Notes: generated by a model from the letters alone, not told the origin. Positions 13,226 through 21,492 are shown, numbered from the stretch's first letter. The stretch is 64,000 nucleotides of DNA from Croceibacterium_B sp963811255 (GCA_963811255.1 CAWEQI010000004.1:1-64000); one strand, 5' to 3'. Translations and numbers: made by a program.

Positions 13226-13806
13226 GGAGGCGCTATTTCATGGTTGCCGTACCTGCCCTGGCCCTGGCCGCTGCCTGCTCGAAGCCGCAGCCGCAGGCCC
13301 CCGGTGCGCCGACGGTCCACGACATCATGAAGGACAAGATCGACGCCAACGCCGACGCGTTGTGGGACCTGACCAACCCCGCGCTCGACAACAACGCCAA
13401 CCTCGTCGGCTCCCGGATCGACGATGCGACCTGGACCAAGATAGCCCAGCGCGCGCAAGCGGTGGCTGATGCGGCCGGGGAGCTGGCCAATCTCAAGACT
13501 CTCAAGCTAGTCGAGCCAGGCGAAAAGATCGCCGACCAGGACCAGATCGGCGGCAACCAGCCTGACGAGGTGCAGCACAACCTGTATCAGCACCCCGACG
13601 ACTTCCGCCAGTTCGCCGGGGCGTTGCAGGCGCACATGGCCGATATCGTCGCCGACGCCAAGGCGCATGACGCCAAGAAGCTGACCCCGCTGATCGACCA
13701 GCTCGACGGGGTATGCGAGAATTGCCATCTTGAGTTCTGGTATCCCGACCAGAAATCGTACATCGAATCGATCCGCAAGAGCGGCGGCAACGATCCGACG
13801 AGCTGA
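13222..13806 (+). CDS. lipoprotein with C-terminal CXXCH haem motif (first of pair)
   Basis: The 194-residue lipoprotein has the lipobox LAAAC (Cys near residue 19) and a mostly helical body. A single C-terminal CENCH motif (Cys165-His169) is followed by LEFWYPDQ. A haem motif near the C-terminus of a helical protein is the layout of class II cytochromes c (cytochrome c-prime type), so a membrane-anchored c-type cytochrome is the best guess. It overlaps the ABC exporter gene by four bases and is followed after 19 bases by a related gene. The two share the ending C-x-x-C-H-x-x-[FY]-W-Y. No redox partner is adjacent. Confidence 0.7.
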   Translation: MRRRYFMVAVPALALAAACSKPQPQAPGAPTVHDIMKDKIDANADALWDLTNPALDNNANLVGSRIDDATWTKIAQRAQAVADAAGELANLKTLKLVEPGEKIADQDQIGGNQPDEVQHNLYQHPDDFRQFAGALQAHMADIVADAKAHDAKKLTPLIDQLDGVCENCHLEFWYPDQKSYIESIRKSGGNDPTS

Positions 13807-13825
13807 ACCCCGACGGGAGGGAATC

Positions 13826-14380
13826 ATGAAGCCACGTCTTGCCATCGCCGCCATCGCCGCCGCCGCTGCCGCCTGCCAAACAGTGCCGACCGCAAACGCG
13901 CCGGAGCACGCACCTGCGACCGGCGACGCCACGCCGGTTTACGTGCGCACCAACATGATCGAGGGCGTGAACCCGGCGGCGGAGGAAGTCTGGCAAGTCG
14001 GCAACGCCGCGATCAACGAAGATAACGGCCTCGATCCCGCGCAGATGAACGATGCCGCCTGGGAGAAAATGCGCGACGGGGCCGAAATGCTCGGCACCTA
14101 TGCCCACCGGCTGGCCACGGCCAGGGAGTTGCGCGCTCAGGGGCCGGACCTCGTCGGCGGCAAAGTGCCCGAAGGGGTCGCTTCGAAGCAGCAGATCCAG
14201 GCGATGATCGACGCCGACCCCGCCCGCTTCCGCGCCTCGGCGGCCGAGCTGGAGCGTTATGCCGACGGCATCGCCAAGGCGGCCAAGGCGCACGACCTCA
14301 AGACCGCCGGCGACCTGGTGTTCACCTTCGTGAACACCTGCCAATCTTGCCACGAGCGGTACTGGTACCTGAAACAGTAG
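13826..14380 (+). CDS. lipoprotein with C-terminal CXXCH haem motif (second of pair)
   Basis: The 184-residue protein starts MKPRLAIAAIAAAAAACQ, a lipoprotein signal with Cys at about residue 17. It ends with CQSCHERYWYLKQ (Cys172-His176). The layout matches the preceding gene: a lipid anchor, a helical middle, and one haem-binding motif in the last 15 residues. They look like diverged tandem copies. GGGAGG six bases before the ATG sets the start. It is convergent with hslU, 37 bases away. The role is inferred only: a periplasm-facing electron carrier or haem sensor. Confidence 0.7.
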   Translation: MKPRLAIAAIAAAAAACQTVPTANAPEHAPATGDATPVYVRTNMIEGVNPAAEEVWQVGNAAINEDNGLDPAQMNDAAWEKMRDGAEMLGTYAHRLATARELRAQGPDLVGGKVPEGVASKQQIQAMIDADPARFRASAAELERYADGIAKAAKAHDLKTAGDLVFTFVNTCQSCHERYWYLKQ

Positions 14381-14417
14381 GCACGCGCGCCAGCGGCAGG
14401 ACGGGGCAAAGCGCGAG

Positions 14418-15719
14418 CTAGAGGATGTACTTGCTGAGGTCGGCGTCGCCGGCCAGTTCGGCGAGCTTCTCGCGGACGTAGGCGCCGTCGATCGTCACCG
14501 TTTCGCCGTGGCGTTCCTCGGCCTCGAAGCTGATCTCCTCGACCAGCTTCTCCATCACCGTCTGCAGCCGCCGGGCGCCGATGTTCTCGACGCTGTCGTT
14601 AACCTGCTGGGCGAGACGGGCGACCTCGCGCACCGCCTCGTCGGTGATGTCGAGCGTGACGTCCTCGGTACCGATCAGCGCGCGGTACTGTTCGACCAGG
14701 TTGGCCTTGGTCTCGCCGAGGATGCGGACGAAATCCTCCTCGGTCAGGCTGGTGAGTTCGACGCGGATCGGCAGGCGGCCCTGCAGTTCGGGCAGCATGT
14801 CGCTCGGCTTGGCGAGGTGGAAGGCGCCGCTGGCGATGAACAGCACGTGGTCGGTCTTCATCGGCCCGTACTTGGTGGCAACGGTGGTGCCTTCGATCAG
14901 CGGCAGCAGGTCGCGCTGCACGCCCTCGCGGCTGACCGAGCCGCCGCGCACGTCGGACACGGCGATCTTGTCGATCTCGTCGAGGAACACGATGCCATTG
15001 GTCTCGGCATTGGCCAGCGCGGTGCGGGCGACGTCGTCCTGGTCCAGCCGCTTCTCCGCTTCTTCCTCGACGAGCTTATCCCAAGCGTCGGGGACCTTGA
15101 GCTTGCGCCGCTTGAGGTTCTGCTTGCCGAACGCCTTGCCCATCATCTCGGTCAGGTTGATCATCCCGACGTTGCCGCCCATGCCGGGGATCTCCATCGG
15201 CATCGACGGGCTGTCCTCGACCTCGATCTCGACTTCGACGTCGTTCATCGCATCCTCGACGATCCGCTGACGAAAGCTCTCGCGGGTCGCCTCGCTGGCG
15301 TGTTCGCCGACGAGGGCCTTCAGCAGGCGGTCCATCGCCGCCTTCGACGCCGGCTCGCGCACCGCCTCGCGGCGGCGCTCCTTTTCCAGCCGGATCGCCT
15401 CCTCGACCAGGTCGCGGGCGATCTGCTCGACGTCGCGGCCGACGTAGCCGACCTCGGTGAACTTGGTCGCCTCGACCTTGACGAACGGCGCCTCGGCCAG
15501 CTTCGCCAGCCGGCGGCTGATCTCGGTCTTGCCGCAGCCCGTCGGGCCAATCATCAGGATGTTCTTGGGCGTGACCTCGTCGCGCAGCTCTTCCGGTAGG
15601 CGCTGGCGGCGCCAGCGGTTGCGCAGCGCCACGGCCACGGCGCGCTTGGCCTCGGCCTGGCCGATGATGTGTTCGTCGAGGGCAGCGACTATCGCCTTGG
15701 GAGTGAGATTTTCGTTCAT
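14418..15719 (-). CDS. hslU: ATP-dependent protease ATPase subunit HslU
   Basis: The 433-residue AAA+ unfoldase forms the ATPase ring of the HslUV (ClpQY) protease. Visible parts are LTPKAIVAALDEHIIGQ at the N-terminus, Walker A GPTGCGKT (about residue 57), the pore-loop segment VGYVGRDVE, the intermediate (I) domain at about 110-240, Walker B IVFLDEIDKI, and the conserved C-terminus DADLSKYIL, which docks into HslV. The start at 15719 has GAGGAA upstream and gives the usual family length. It lies downstream of hslV on the same strand, separated by a REP-like palindrome pair. Confidence 0.97.
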   Translation of the reverse strand: MNENLTPKAIVAALDEHIIGQAEAKRAVAVALRNRWRRQRLPEELRDEVTPKNILMIGPTGCGKTEISRRLAKLAEAPFVKVEATKFTEVGYVGRDVEQIARDLVEEAIRLEKERRREAVREPASKAAMDRLLKALVGEHASEATRESFRQRIVEDAMNDVEVEIEVEDSPSMPMEIPGMGGNVGMINLTEMMGKAFGKQNLKRRKLKVPDAWDKLVEEEAEKRLDQDDVARTALANAETNGIVFLDEIDKIAVSDVRGGSVSREGVQRDLLPLIEGTTVATKYGPMKTDHVLFIASGAFHLAKPSDMLPELQGRLPIRVELTSLTEEDFVRILGETKANLVEQYRALIGTEDVTLDITDEAVREVARLAQQVNDSVENIGARRLQTVMEKLVEEISFEAEERHGETVTIDGAYVREKLAELAGDADLSKYIL

Positions 15720-15730
15720 TCGTTCCTCAG

Positions 15731-15825
15731 TCCCCCTCCCGCCTGCGGGAGGGGTTAGGGGTGGGTGTGTACGGAGGTGGGAGACGCGCCCACCCCCGAC
15801 CCCTCCCGCAAGCGGGAGGGGAGCT
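15731..15825. repeat. paired REP-like palindromes between hslV and hslU
   Basis: The left unit has CCCTCCCGCCTGCGGGAGGG and the right unit has CCCTCCCGCAAGCGGGAGGG. Each is a palindrome with an 8-bp stem. Their flanks (GTTAGGGGTGGG on the left, CCCACCCCCGAC on the right) are also inverted relative to each other, so the whole 95 bases form a larger imperfect inverted repeat. This is the layout of a bacterial interspersed mosaic element (head-to-head REP pair). It could modulate hslU expression relative to hslV or act as a processing site. Confidence 0.75.
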
Positions 15826-16396
15826 AAATTGTTTCGACCGTCACCTGGTCGTTGGTGAAGACGCACACCTCGGCGGCGACTTCCATTGCTCGGCGAGCAA
15901 TCTTTTCAGCATCGTCCTCGTAAGGGTCGAGCGCGCGCGCGGCGGACAAGGCATAGTTGCCGCCCGAGCCGATCGCGGCGATGCCGCCCTCGGGCTCAAG
16001 CACGTCGCCGTTGCCGGTCAGCACCAGCATGGTGTCCTTGTCGGCGACGATCATCAGCGCCTCCAGATTGCGCAGGTATTTGTCGGTGCGCCAGTCCTTG
16101 GCCAGTTCGACCGCGGCGCGCAGCAATTGGCCGGAGTACTGCTCGAGCTTCTTCTCGAGCCGCTCGAACAAGGTGAAGGCGTCGGCGGTGGCGCCGGCGA
16201 AACCGGCGATGACCTTGCCCTTGTCGGCCCCGCCCTCGCCGAGGCGGCGGACCTTGCGCGCATTGGGCTTCATCACCGTGTTGCCCATCGTCACCTGGCC
16301 GTCGCCGGCGATCACGGTCTTGCCGTTGCGGGATACGCCGATGATGGTGGTGCCGTGCCAGCGGACGCCGGAGCGGCTGTCGGAAGTATCGTCCAT
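15824..16396 (-). CDS. hslV: ATP-dependent protease peptidase subunit HslV
   Basis: The 190-residue threonine protease is the proteolytic core of HslUV. The sequence WHGTTIIGV places the catalytic threonine at residue 16, so a 15-residue propeptide must be removed. Conserved segments follow: AGDGQVTMG, NARKVRRL, GFAGATADAFTLFERLE and GNGDVLEP. The start gives a slightly longer N-terminus than in gammaproteobacteria, as is common in alphaproteobacteria. It lies 74 bases downstream of bamE and upstream of hslU, all on the minus strand. Confidence 0.96.
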   Translation of the reverse strand: MDDTSDSRSGVRWHGTTIIGVSRNGKTVIAGDGQVTMGNTVMKPNARKVRRLGEGGADKGKVIAGFAGATADAFTLFERLEKKLEQYSGQLLRAAVELAKDWRTDKYLRNLEALMIVADKDTMLVLTGNGDVLEPEGGIAAIGSGGNYALSAARALDPYEDDAEKIARRAMEVAAEVCVFTNDQVTVETI

Positions 16397-16470
16397 GGCG
16401 CGCGATATGGGACGCGCCGCCGACCCGTTCAATCCTTCTGCGGCCTCAGGTGCGGGACTCCGGCGTCGGG

Positions 16471-16944
16471 TCAGCTGCCGCCGGTGTTGCTGGGCGCTCC
16501 GGTGCCGGTGCCGGCCGCGCCGACCTGGCCGATGTTGCCGAACAGATCCTGCAGCAACGAGCGCTCGCGGCCCAGCGTCGGGGTCTTGTCGCTGTCGGGA
16601 TGGATGCGCACGACCTTGTCCACCCCTGAGGTCTGCGTCGAGGCCACGTTGCCGGCCTGGTCGAAAGTGATCGCCAGCACCGTCTGCTTGTCGATCCGCG
16701 GCGTGCCGAACGGCTTCTGCTTGGTGTAGCTGGAGACATAGTACCAGGTCGGCTGGCCGAACTGGCTGGCGAAGCTCGGCTGCCCGAGCAGCTGCTCGAC
16801 CGACTGCTTGTTGTCGATACCCGCGTGGACCGACTGCTCGAGCGTCGGCTCGGCGATATACCCGCGGTGCTGGACGATCGATGTGCAGCCGGAAAGCAGC
16901 GCCAGCGCGCCCAGCCATGCTGCGTTACGATAGAACCTGACCAT
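16471..16944 (-). CDS. bamE: outer membrane assembly lipoprotein BamE (SmpA/OmlA family)
   Basis: The 157-residue lipoprotein has lipobox LLSGC (Cys20) and the BamE fold. KQSVEQLLGQPSFASQFG is followed by WYYVSSYTKQKPFG, a hydrophobic strand (VLAITFDQAGNV), and a low-complexity Gly/Thr tail. BamE is a small subunit of the BAM complex that inserts beta-barrel proteins into the outer membrane. GGAGA upstream of the ATG supports the start. It is divergent from the CBP3 chaperone gene, with about 170 bases of shared upstream DNA, and is upstream of hslVU. Confidence 0.9.
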   Translation of the reverse strand: MVRFYRNAAWLGALALLSGCTSIVQHRGYIAEPTLEQSVHAGIDNKQSVEQLLGQPSFASQFGQPTWYYVSSYTKQKPFGTPRIDKQTVLAITFDQAGNVASTQTSGVDKVVRIHPDSDKTPTLGRERSLLQDLFGNIGQVGAAGTGTGAPSNTGGS

Positions 16945-17115
16945 GAGCCAACCGTCTCCGAACCCCGCGCCCGGCGCGCATTGCCCCGAGCCATTGCCCC
17001 GGGCTGCGCCGCGCCTATATCGGCGCGAGCCTTAGGGGCTGGCGCGCCGCTGTGCAACGCCTGGCGCTTCGCCCCGGCGCATTGAATACCCGCTGAACGA
17101 AAGGGGTCCTCCCGC

Positions 17116-17634
17116 ATGCCGATCCTTCGCCGCCTGTTCGCCGGCAAGCCCGACCCGCGCGAGGCGCTGCGGCCGCTGTGGCACAAGGTGGTGGAAGTCT
17201 CGCGTGAGCCCGAATGGTACGCCGAGTGCGGCGTCGCCGACACGCTGGCCGGCCGCTTCGACATGATCACCGCGGTGCTGGCGCTGGTGCTCGTGCGGCT
17301 CGAACGCGACGCCGATTGCGGGGCCGAAAGCGCGCTGCTGACCGAGTTGTTCATCGAGGACATGGACGGCCAGCTGCGCGAGAGCGGCGTCGGCGACCTG
17401 GTCGTCGGCAAGCACATCGGCAAGCTGATGGCCTCGCTCGGCGGCCGCCTCGGGGCGTACCGCGTGGCGCTGGCCGAGGACAGCGATCTCGTGCTGGAGG
17501 ACGCCGTGCTGCGCAACGTGACGCTGGCCGGCGAGCCCGGGCCGGAAGCGCTGGCCAAGCAACTGCGGGCGCTGTCCGGCCAACTCGCCGAACTTTCGAC
17601 GGCGGACATTCTCATGGCCCGGATTCCGCGATGA
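17116..17634 (+). CDS. ubiquinol-cytochrome c chaperone (CBP3) family protein
   Basis: The 172-residue protein matches the CBP3/UQCC1 family, which assists cytochrome b assembly in the bc1 complex. It has the characteristic ARP-like DPREALRPLWHKVVEVSREP start, then FDMITAVLALVLVRLE, LFIEDMDGQLRESGVGDLVVGKHIGKL and RLGAYRVAL. No signal peptide or membrane helix is seen, so it is cytoplasmic or peripheral. It overlaps yceD by four bases (ATGA), an arrangement common in sphingomonads. Confidence 0.88.
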   Translation: MPILRRLFAGKPDPREALRPLWHKVVEVSREPEWYAECGVADTLAGRFDMITAVLALVLVRLERDADCGAESALLTELFIEDMDGQLRESGVGDLVVGKHIGKLMASLGGRLGAYRVALAEDSDLVLEDAVLRNVTLAGEPGPEALAKQLRALSGQLAELSTADILMARIPR

Positions 17635-18144
17635 GCGCGCCCGAGTTCTCGCGCCCGGTCGACCGCAGGCATCTTTCGGCCCAGCCGGTGAAGCTCGTCG
17701 CCAGCGAGGACGAGCGCGACGCCCTGGCCGAACGGTTCGGGCTGGTGGCGATCGATCGCCTCGAAGCAACGGTCGCCCTCCAAACCGACGGCCAAGCGGT
17801 TGCCGCCGAGGGCATGCTGTCGGCGGAAATCGTGCAAAGCTGCGCCGTCACCGGCGACGACCTGCCGGTGACGATCTCCGAGCCGCTGGCGCTGCGCTTC
17901 GTGCCGGAGGGAAAGGCGAACGAGGAAGAGGAAGTCGAACTGAGCGAGGAGGAGCTGGACGAGATTCCCTACACCGGCACCATCTTCGACCTCGGCGAAG
18001 CGCGTGGCGCAGAGCCTGGCGTTGGCGATCGACCCCTATGCGACTGGTCCCGATGCCGACCGGGTGCGCAAGGAGGCGGGGCTCGACGATCCTTCGGCGA
18101 GCGGCCCCTTCGCCGCACTGGCGGCGCTGAAGACTCACGATTGA
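17631..18144 (+). CDS. YceD/DUF177 family protein, reading frame broken near 18003
   Basis: The first 124 codons encode a normal DUF177 start and middle: FSRPVDRRHLSAQPVKLVAS, then VQSCAVTGDDLPVTISEPL, then EELDEIPYTGTIFDLGEA. The literal frame then runs into an unrelated Arg-rich tail ending at 18230. Skipping one base (C at 18003) restores a typical DUF177 ending, VAQSLALAIDPYATGPDA...LAALKTHD, with a stop at 18142-18144 and a total of about 170 residues. YceD proteins are linked to 23S rRNA maturation and usually precede rpmF and plsX, which are absent here. The break is either a sequencing error in GCGCG or a real mutation. Confidence 0.8.
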
Positions 18145-18564
18145 TCCGCGCCGGGCGCTCCGACGTGGCGAGCGCGTGCGGTTCGGGCGCCCCCTGCGGC
18201 CGCGCCGCCGCCATTCGGTCGAGCCGGTAGCCGAGCCACCGGCAGCCGTCCGGCCCCAGCTTGCGCTTCGGGTCGTTGCAGCGCCCGCCGCACATGGCGC
18301 AGGGGTAGGGGGGCGGTCCGCCGAGGAAGATGGAACACCTGGAACACGGTCCAGAGATGCTTTTCCGATCATCGGCCGCGGCTCCTCCGGCGCGGCCGGT
18401 TCGGCCAGCATCGCGTCTAGCTCGCACCCGCCGCGCAAGCTCTCGATGCCCTCGTCGAGCAGCGGCAGGACGGCGCCGAGCTCGGCGCGCTCGGCCAGCT
18501 TGTCGAGCCGGGCGAGGTGCGCCAGCAGCTGCCGCGAATCGCCGGCGGTGGAAGGCTCGGGCAT
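18135..18564 (-). pseudogene. unresolved, apparently frame-disrupted ORF behind a LexA box
   Basis: From the ATG at 18564 the minus strand encodes about 65 residues with strong G/C third positions (MPEPSTAGDSRQLLAHLARL..., helical). The signal fades near 18365. Between about 18310 and 18140 a different frame has the coding bias and encodes a cysteine-rich stretch (PYPCAMCGGRC, then GPDGCRWLGYRLDRM). A third frame supplies the only nearby stop, at 18135. I do not recognise the protein. Either two small genes or one gene with indels would explain this. It converges on yceD, which is also frame-shifted. Confidence 0.35.
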
Positions 18565-18581
18565 CGGCTGTTCTCTGGTTG

Positions 18582-18596
18582 GAACGAAGGGAGAAC
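18582..18596. promoter_or_regulatory. LexA (SOS) box of the alphaproteobacterial type
   Basis: The plus strand reads GAAC-GAAGGGA-GAAC, an exact GAAC-N7-GAAC direct repeat, which is the LexA site of alphaproteobacteria. A further GTTC half-site lies at 18570-18573. It is 18 bases upstream of the ATG of the minus-strand ORF at 18564 and 114 bases downstream of the ssb stop, so it would control the disrupted ORF rather than ssb. Confidence 0.65.
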
Positions 18597-18709
18597 AGAG
18601 CCTATATGCACAAACGGGGGCTGTAGGAAAATGGTTTTTTCGGTCGCCACCAAGCCTGAGAGGGGTGCCGTGCGACGAACCCCCTCCACCGTACCTGGCC
18701 GGGGCGGAT

Positions 18710-19222
18710 TTAGAACGGAATGTCGTCGTCGAGGTCGTCGCCGAAGTTCGACCCGCCTCCGCCGCCGCCCGACGAGCCGCCGCCCGAGCCATAGCTAGAC
18801 CCGCCGCCGGACGAACCGCCGCCACCCTGGTTCCAGTCGCCGCCGCCGCGCTGACCGCCACCGCCGCCGCCTTGGCCGTCGAGCATCAGCAGCGTGCCGT
18901 TGAAGCCGCGGATCACCACCTCGGTGCTGTAGCGGTCCTGCCCGTCCTGGCCTTGCCACTTGCGGGTCTGCAGCTGGCCTTCGATGTAGACCTTGGAGCC
19001 TTTGCGCAGGTAACGCTCGACCACCCCGACGAGGCCTTCGGAGAAGATCGCCACGCTATGCCACTCGGTCCGCTCCTGGCGCTCGCCGGTGTTGCGGTCC
19101 TTCCATTGCTCGCTGGTGGCGATCCTCAGGTTGGCGACCTTGCCGCCGTTCTGGAAACTGCGAATTTCCGGGTCGGCGCCGAGGTTGCCGATGAGCATGA
19201 CTTTGTTGAGGCTGCCGGCCAT
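18710..19222 (-). CDS. ssb: single-stranded DNA-binding protein
   Basis: The 170-residue protein has an N-terminal OB fold (residues 1-110). It starts MAGSLNKVMLIGNLGADPE, with WHSVAIFSEGLV and YIEGQLQTRKWQ downstream. A long Gly/Ser-rich linker follows (about 115-158), and the acidic tip ends DDDIPF, the docking peptide for replication and repair enzymes. It is a tetramer in replication, recombination and repair. GAGGACC precedes the ATG. The gene is monocistronic as far as can be seen. Confidence 0.97.
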   Translation of the reverse strand: MAGSLNKVMLIGNLGADPEIRSFQNGGKVANLRIATSEQWKDRNTGERQERTEWHSVAIFSEGLVGVVERYLRKGSKVYIEGQLQTRKWQGQDGQDRYSTEVVIRGFNGTLLMLDGQGGGGGGQRGGGDWNQGGGGSSGGGSSYGSGGGSSGGGGGGSNFGDDLDDDIPF

Positions 19223-19428
19223 GGATTGGTCCTCTCGCGGCTAGAATGCGAGCGCGACAGCGCTCCGGTAGGTGATTCCCGCCAAGATGTAGGCGAGCGC
19301 GAACAGCTAGGCCAACATGAAAAGGGGCCATTTCCACCCATTCGTTTCGCGCGGGATGATGGCGGGTAGTGGAATGGCCTCGCCTCGACCGAGGCAACGG
19401 CGTCGTCCACGGGCAGGCAATCCGATAT

Positions 19429-19443
19429 TGCGAATGCCTCGCA
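19429..19443. promoter_or_regulatory. palindrome upstream of the iron permease, possible Fur/Irr-type operator
   Basis: TGCGA-ATGCC-TCGCA is a perfect 5-bp inverted repeat with a 5-base spacer, ending 42 bases before the ATG of the FTR1 gene. Alphaproteobacterial iron and manganese regulators of the Fur family bind short TGC...GCA palindromes of this kind. The assignment to a regulator is inference from position and the transported metal. Confidence 0.4.
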
Positions 19444-19485
19444 TTTTCCTTGCAAAGCCGAAAAGCTTTGAGTAGCGCCCCGACG

Positions 19486-21483
19486 ATGACGCTTCTCTCC
19501 CGCTTTCGCCCGAACGCCAGCCCCCGACCAAGCCACCGTTCGGCCCCACGCCCGGCGCTGCGCCTCGCTGCGCTGCTGCTCGCGCTTTTCGGCCTGGTTG
19601 CCGCGGCCGGGGCGCAGGCGACGCCGGCGCAGGAGAAGGTGGAGACCACCTGGCGGCTGCTCGACTATCTCGCGGTCGATTACTCGGGTGCGGTTCAGAA
19701 CGGCAAAGTCGTCAGCGACTCCGAGTATTCGGAGATGCGCGAGTTCTCCGCGACCGCGGCCGCCAATCTGAAATCGCTGCCCGACAACCCGGCAAAGGCC
19801 TCGCTCGAGCAGCAGGCGCAATCGCTCGAGCAGGCGATCGCCAAAAAGGACAGCCAATCGCAGGTCGCAGCCCTGGCGCATGCGCTCGGCGCCGCTCTGA
19901 TCAAGGCCTATCCCATCCCGCTCGCCCCGAAGCAGGCCCCCGACCTCGCCCGCGGGCAAGCGCTCTACCAGGCCAATTGCGCGAGCTGCCATGGTGCGAC
20001 CGGCGCGGGCAACGGCCCCGACGCGGCCAAGCTCGACCCGCCGCCGATCGATTTCACCGACCGGGCGCGGGCGAGCCAGCGCAGCGTTTTCGGGCTCTAC
20101 CAGGTGATCTCTCAAGGCATCGCCGGAACCAAGATGAAGAGCTGGCGCGACCTGCCGGACCAGGACCGCTGGGCGCTGGCGTTCCGCGTCGGGACCTTCG
20201 CCTATCCGCAATCGCTGGCCGGCGAAGGCAAGCTGTTGTGGCAGTCGGACCCCTCGCTGCGGCAGCGTATCCCCGACCTGAAGACGCTCGTCGCGCTGAC
20301 GCCGCAAGCCCTGGCGAAGGACATCGGCGAGGACAAGGCGGCGGCTGTGATGGCCTACCTGCGGTCTTCGCCGGATGCCCTCAAGCAGTCGAGCACGGGA
20401 TCGCTCGCGCTCACCCGCTCGAAGCTGGCGCAAAGCGTCGCCGCTTATCGCCAAGGCAACGTCGAGGAGGCGAAGCACCTGGCCCTGTCCGCCTACCTCG
20501 ACGGCTTCGAGCCGGTGGAGCCGGTGCTGTCAGCCCGCGACGACACGCTGATGCACGACATCGAACGGGGCATGGGCGAATTCCGTTCGTCGATCGATAA
20601 CCGGGCGCCGGTGAACTACGTGGTGCAGCAGGCCTCCGATCTCAACGATCTGTTCACGCAGGCTGAGGCCCGGCTCAGCGCCCCGTCGGAAGGCGGCATT
20701 TCCACGTTCCTGAGCGCGCTGACGATCTTGGTGCGCGAGGGCGTCGAGGCGCTGCTGATCGTGGTCGCGATGGTCGCTTTCCTGCGCAAGAGCGAACGCG
20801 AGAACCTGCTGCCCTACGTCCACGGCGGCTGGATCGCCGCGCTCGCCGCCGGCGTGCTCACCTGGGTCGCGGCGACCGAGTTCATCTCCATCAGCGGCGC
20901 GAGCCGCGAGCTAACCGAGGGCTTCGGCGGCGTGTTCGCCGCGGTGGTGCTGGTCTCGGTCGGCATCTGGATGCACGGCAAGGCCAGCGCCGTGGCCTGG
21001 CAGCGTTACATCCACGAGCGGATGAGCCGCGCGCTGACCCGGGAATCCGCCTGGTTCCTGTTCGCGCTGGCGTTCATCGTCGTCTATCGCGAAGCGTTCG
21101 AGACGGTGCTGTTCTATGCCGCGATGTGGACCGACGGGGCCAAGGGGGCGGTCACCGCCGGCGTCGTCGCCGGCTTCGCGCTGCTGATCGGCGTCGCCTG
21201 GGCGATGGTCAGATATTCGGTGCGCCTGCCGATCACCGAGTTCTTCCGCTACAGTTCGCTGCTGATCGCGGTGCTGGCGGTGGTGTTGGCCGGCAAGGGC
21301 ATCGCCGCGCTGCAGGAGGCGGGTTGGATCGGAATCACGCCGGTGCACGGCGTGCCGCAGATCGATTGGGTCGGCCTCAACCCGAACGCTCAAGCGCTCA
21401 TCGCGCAAGTGGCGGTGATCGTGGCGCTGGTGATCGGGTTCCGGATCAGCGGACGCGGCGCGCAGCCGAAGCAGAGCGCCTGA
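19486..21483 (+). CDS. cytochrome c-FTR1 iron permease fusion
   Basis: The 665-residue protein combines three parts. A signal peptide ends near residue 44 (GAQAT). A periplasmic region with a c-type haem motif CASCH (Cys165-His169) covers about 45-400. A C-terminal FTR1 permease domain of about seven helices covers about 405-665. The two REXXE iron-passage motifs are REGVE (Arg417) and REAFE (Arg535). FTR1 permeases import iron coupled to oxidation of Fe2+, and the fused cytochrome could take the electron in place of a copper oxidase. The ATG at 19486 gives the signal peptide. It diverges from ssb, and no companion EfeO or EfeB gene is adjacent. Confidence 0.88.
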   Translation: MTLLSRFRPNASPRPSHRSAPRPALRLAALLLALFGLVAAAGAQATPAQEKVETTWRLLDYLAVDYSGAVQNGKVVSDSEYSEMREFSATAAANLKSLPDNPAKASLEQQAQSLEQAIAKKDSQSQVAALAHALGAALIKAYPIPLAPKQAPDLARGQALYQANCASCHGATGAGNGPDAAKLDPPPIDFTDRARASQRSVFGLYQVISQGIAGTKMKSWRDLPDQDRWALAFRVGTFAYPQSLAGEGKLLWQSDPSLRQRIPDLKTLVALTPQALAKDIGEDKAAAVMAYLRSSPDALKQSSTGSLALTRSKLAQSVAAYRQGNVEEAKHLALSAYLDGFEPVEPVLSARDDTLMHDIERGMGEFRSSIDNRAPVNYVVQQASDLNDLFTQAEARLSAPSEGGISTFLSALTILVREGVEALLIVVAMVAFLRKSERENLLPYVHGGWIAALAAGVLTWVAATEFISISGASRELTEGFGGVFAAVVLVSVGIWMHGKASAVAWQRYIHERMSRALTRESAWFLFALAFIVVYREAFETVLFYAAMWTDGAKGAVTAGVVAGFALLIGVAWAMVRYSVRLPITEFFRYSSLLIAVLAVVLAGKGIAALQEAGWIGITPVHGVPQIDWVGLNPNAQALIAQVAVIVALVIGFRISGRGAQPKQSA

Positions 21484-21492
21484 GAGCCGCCG

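Noticed and set aside
18770..18880. GC-rich triplet repeats as a microsatellite of interest
   Set aside because: They encode the Gly/Ser linker of SSB, a normal feature of the protein.
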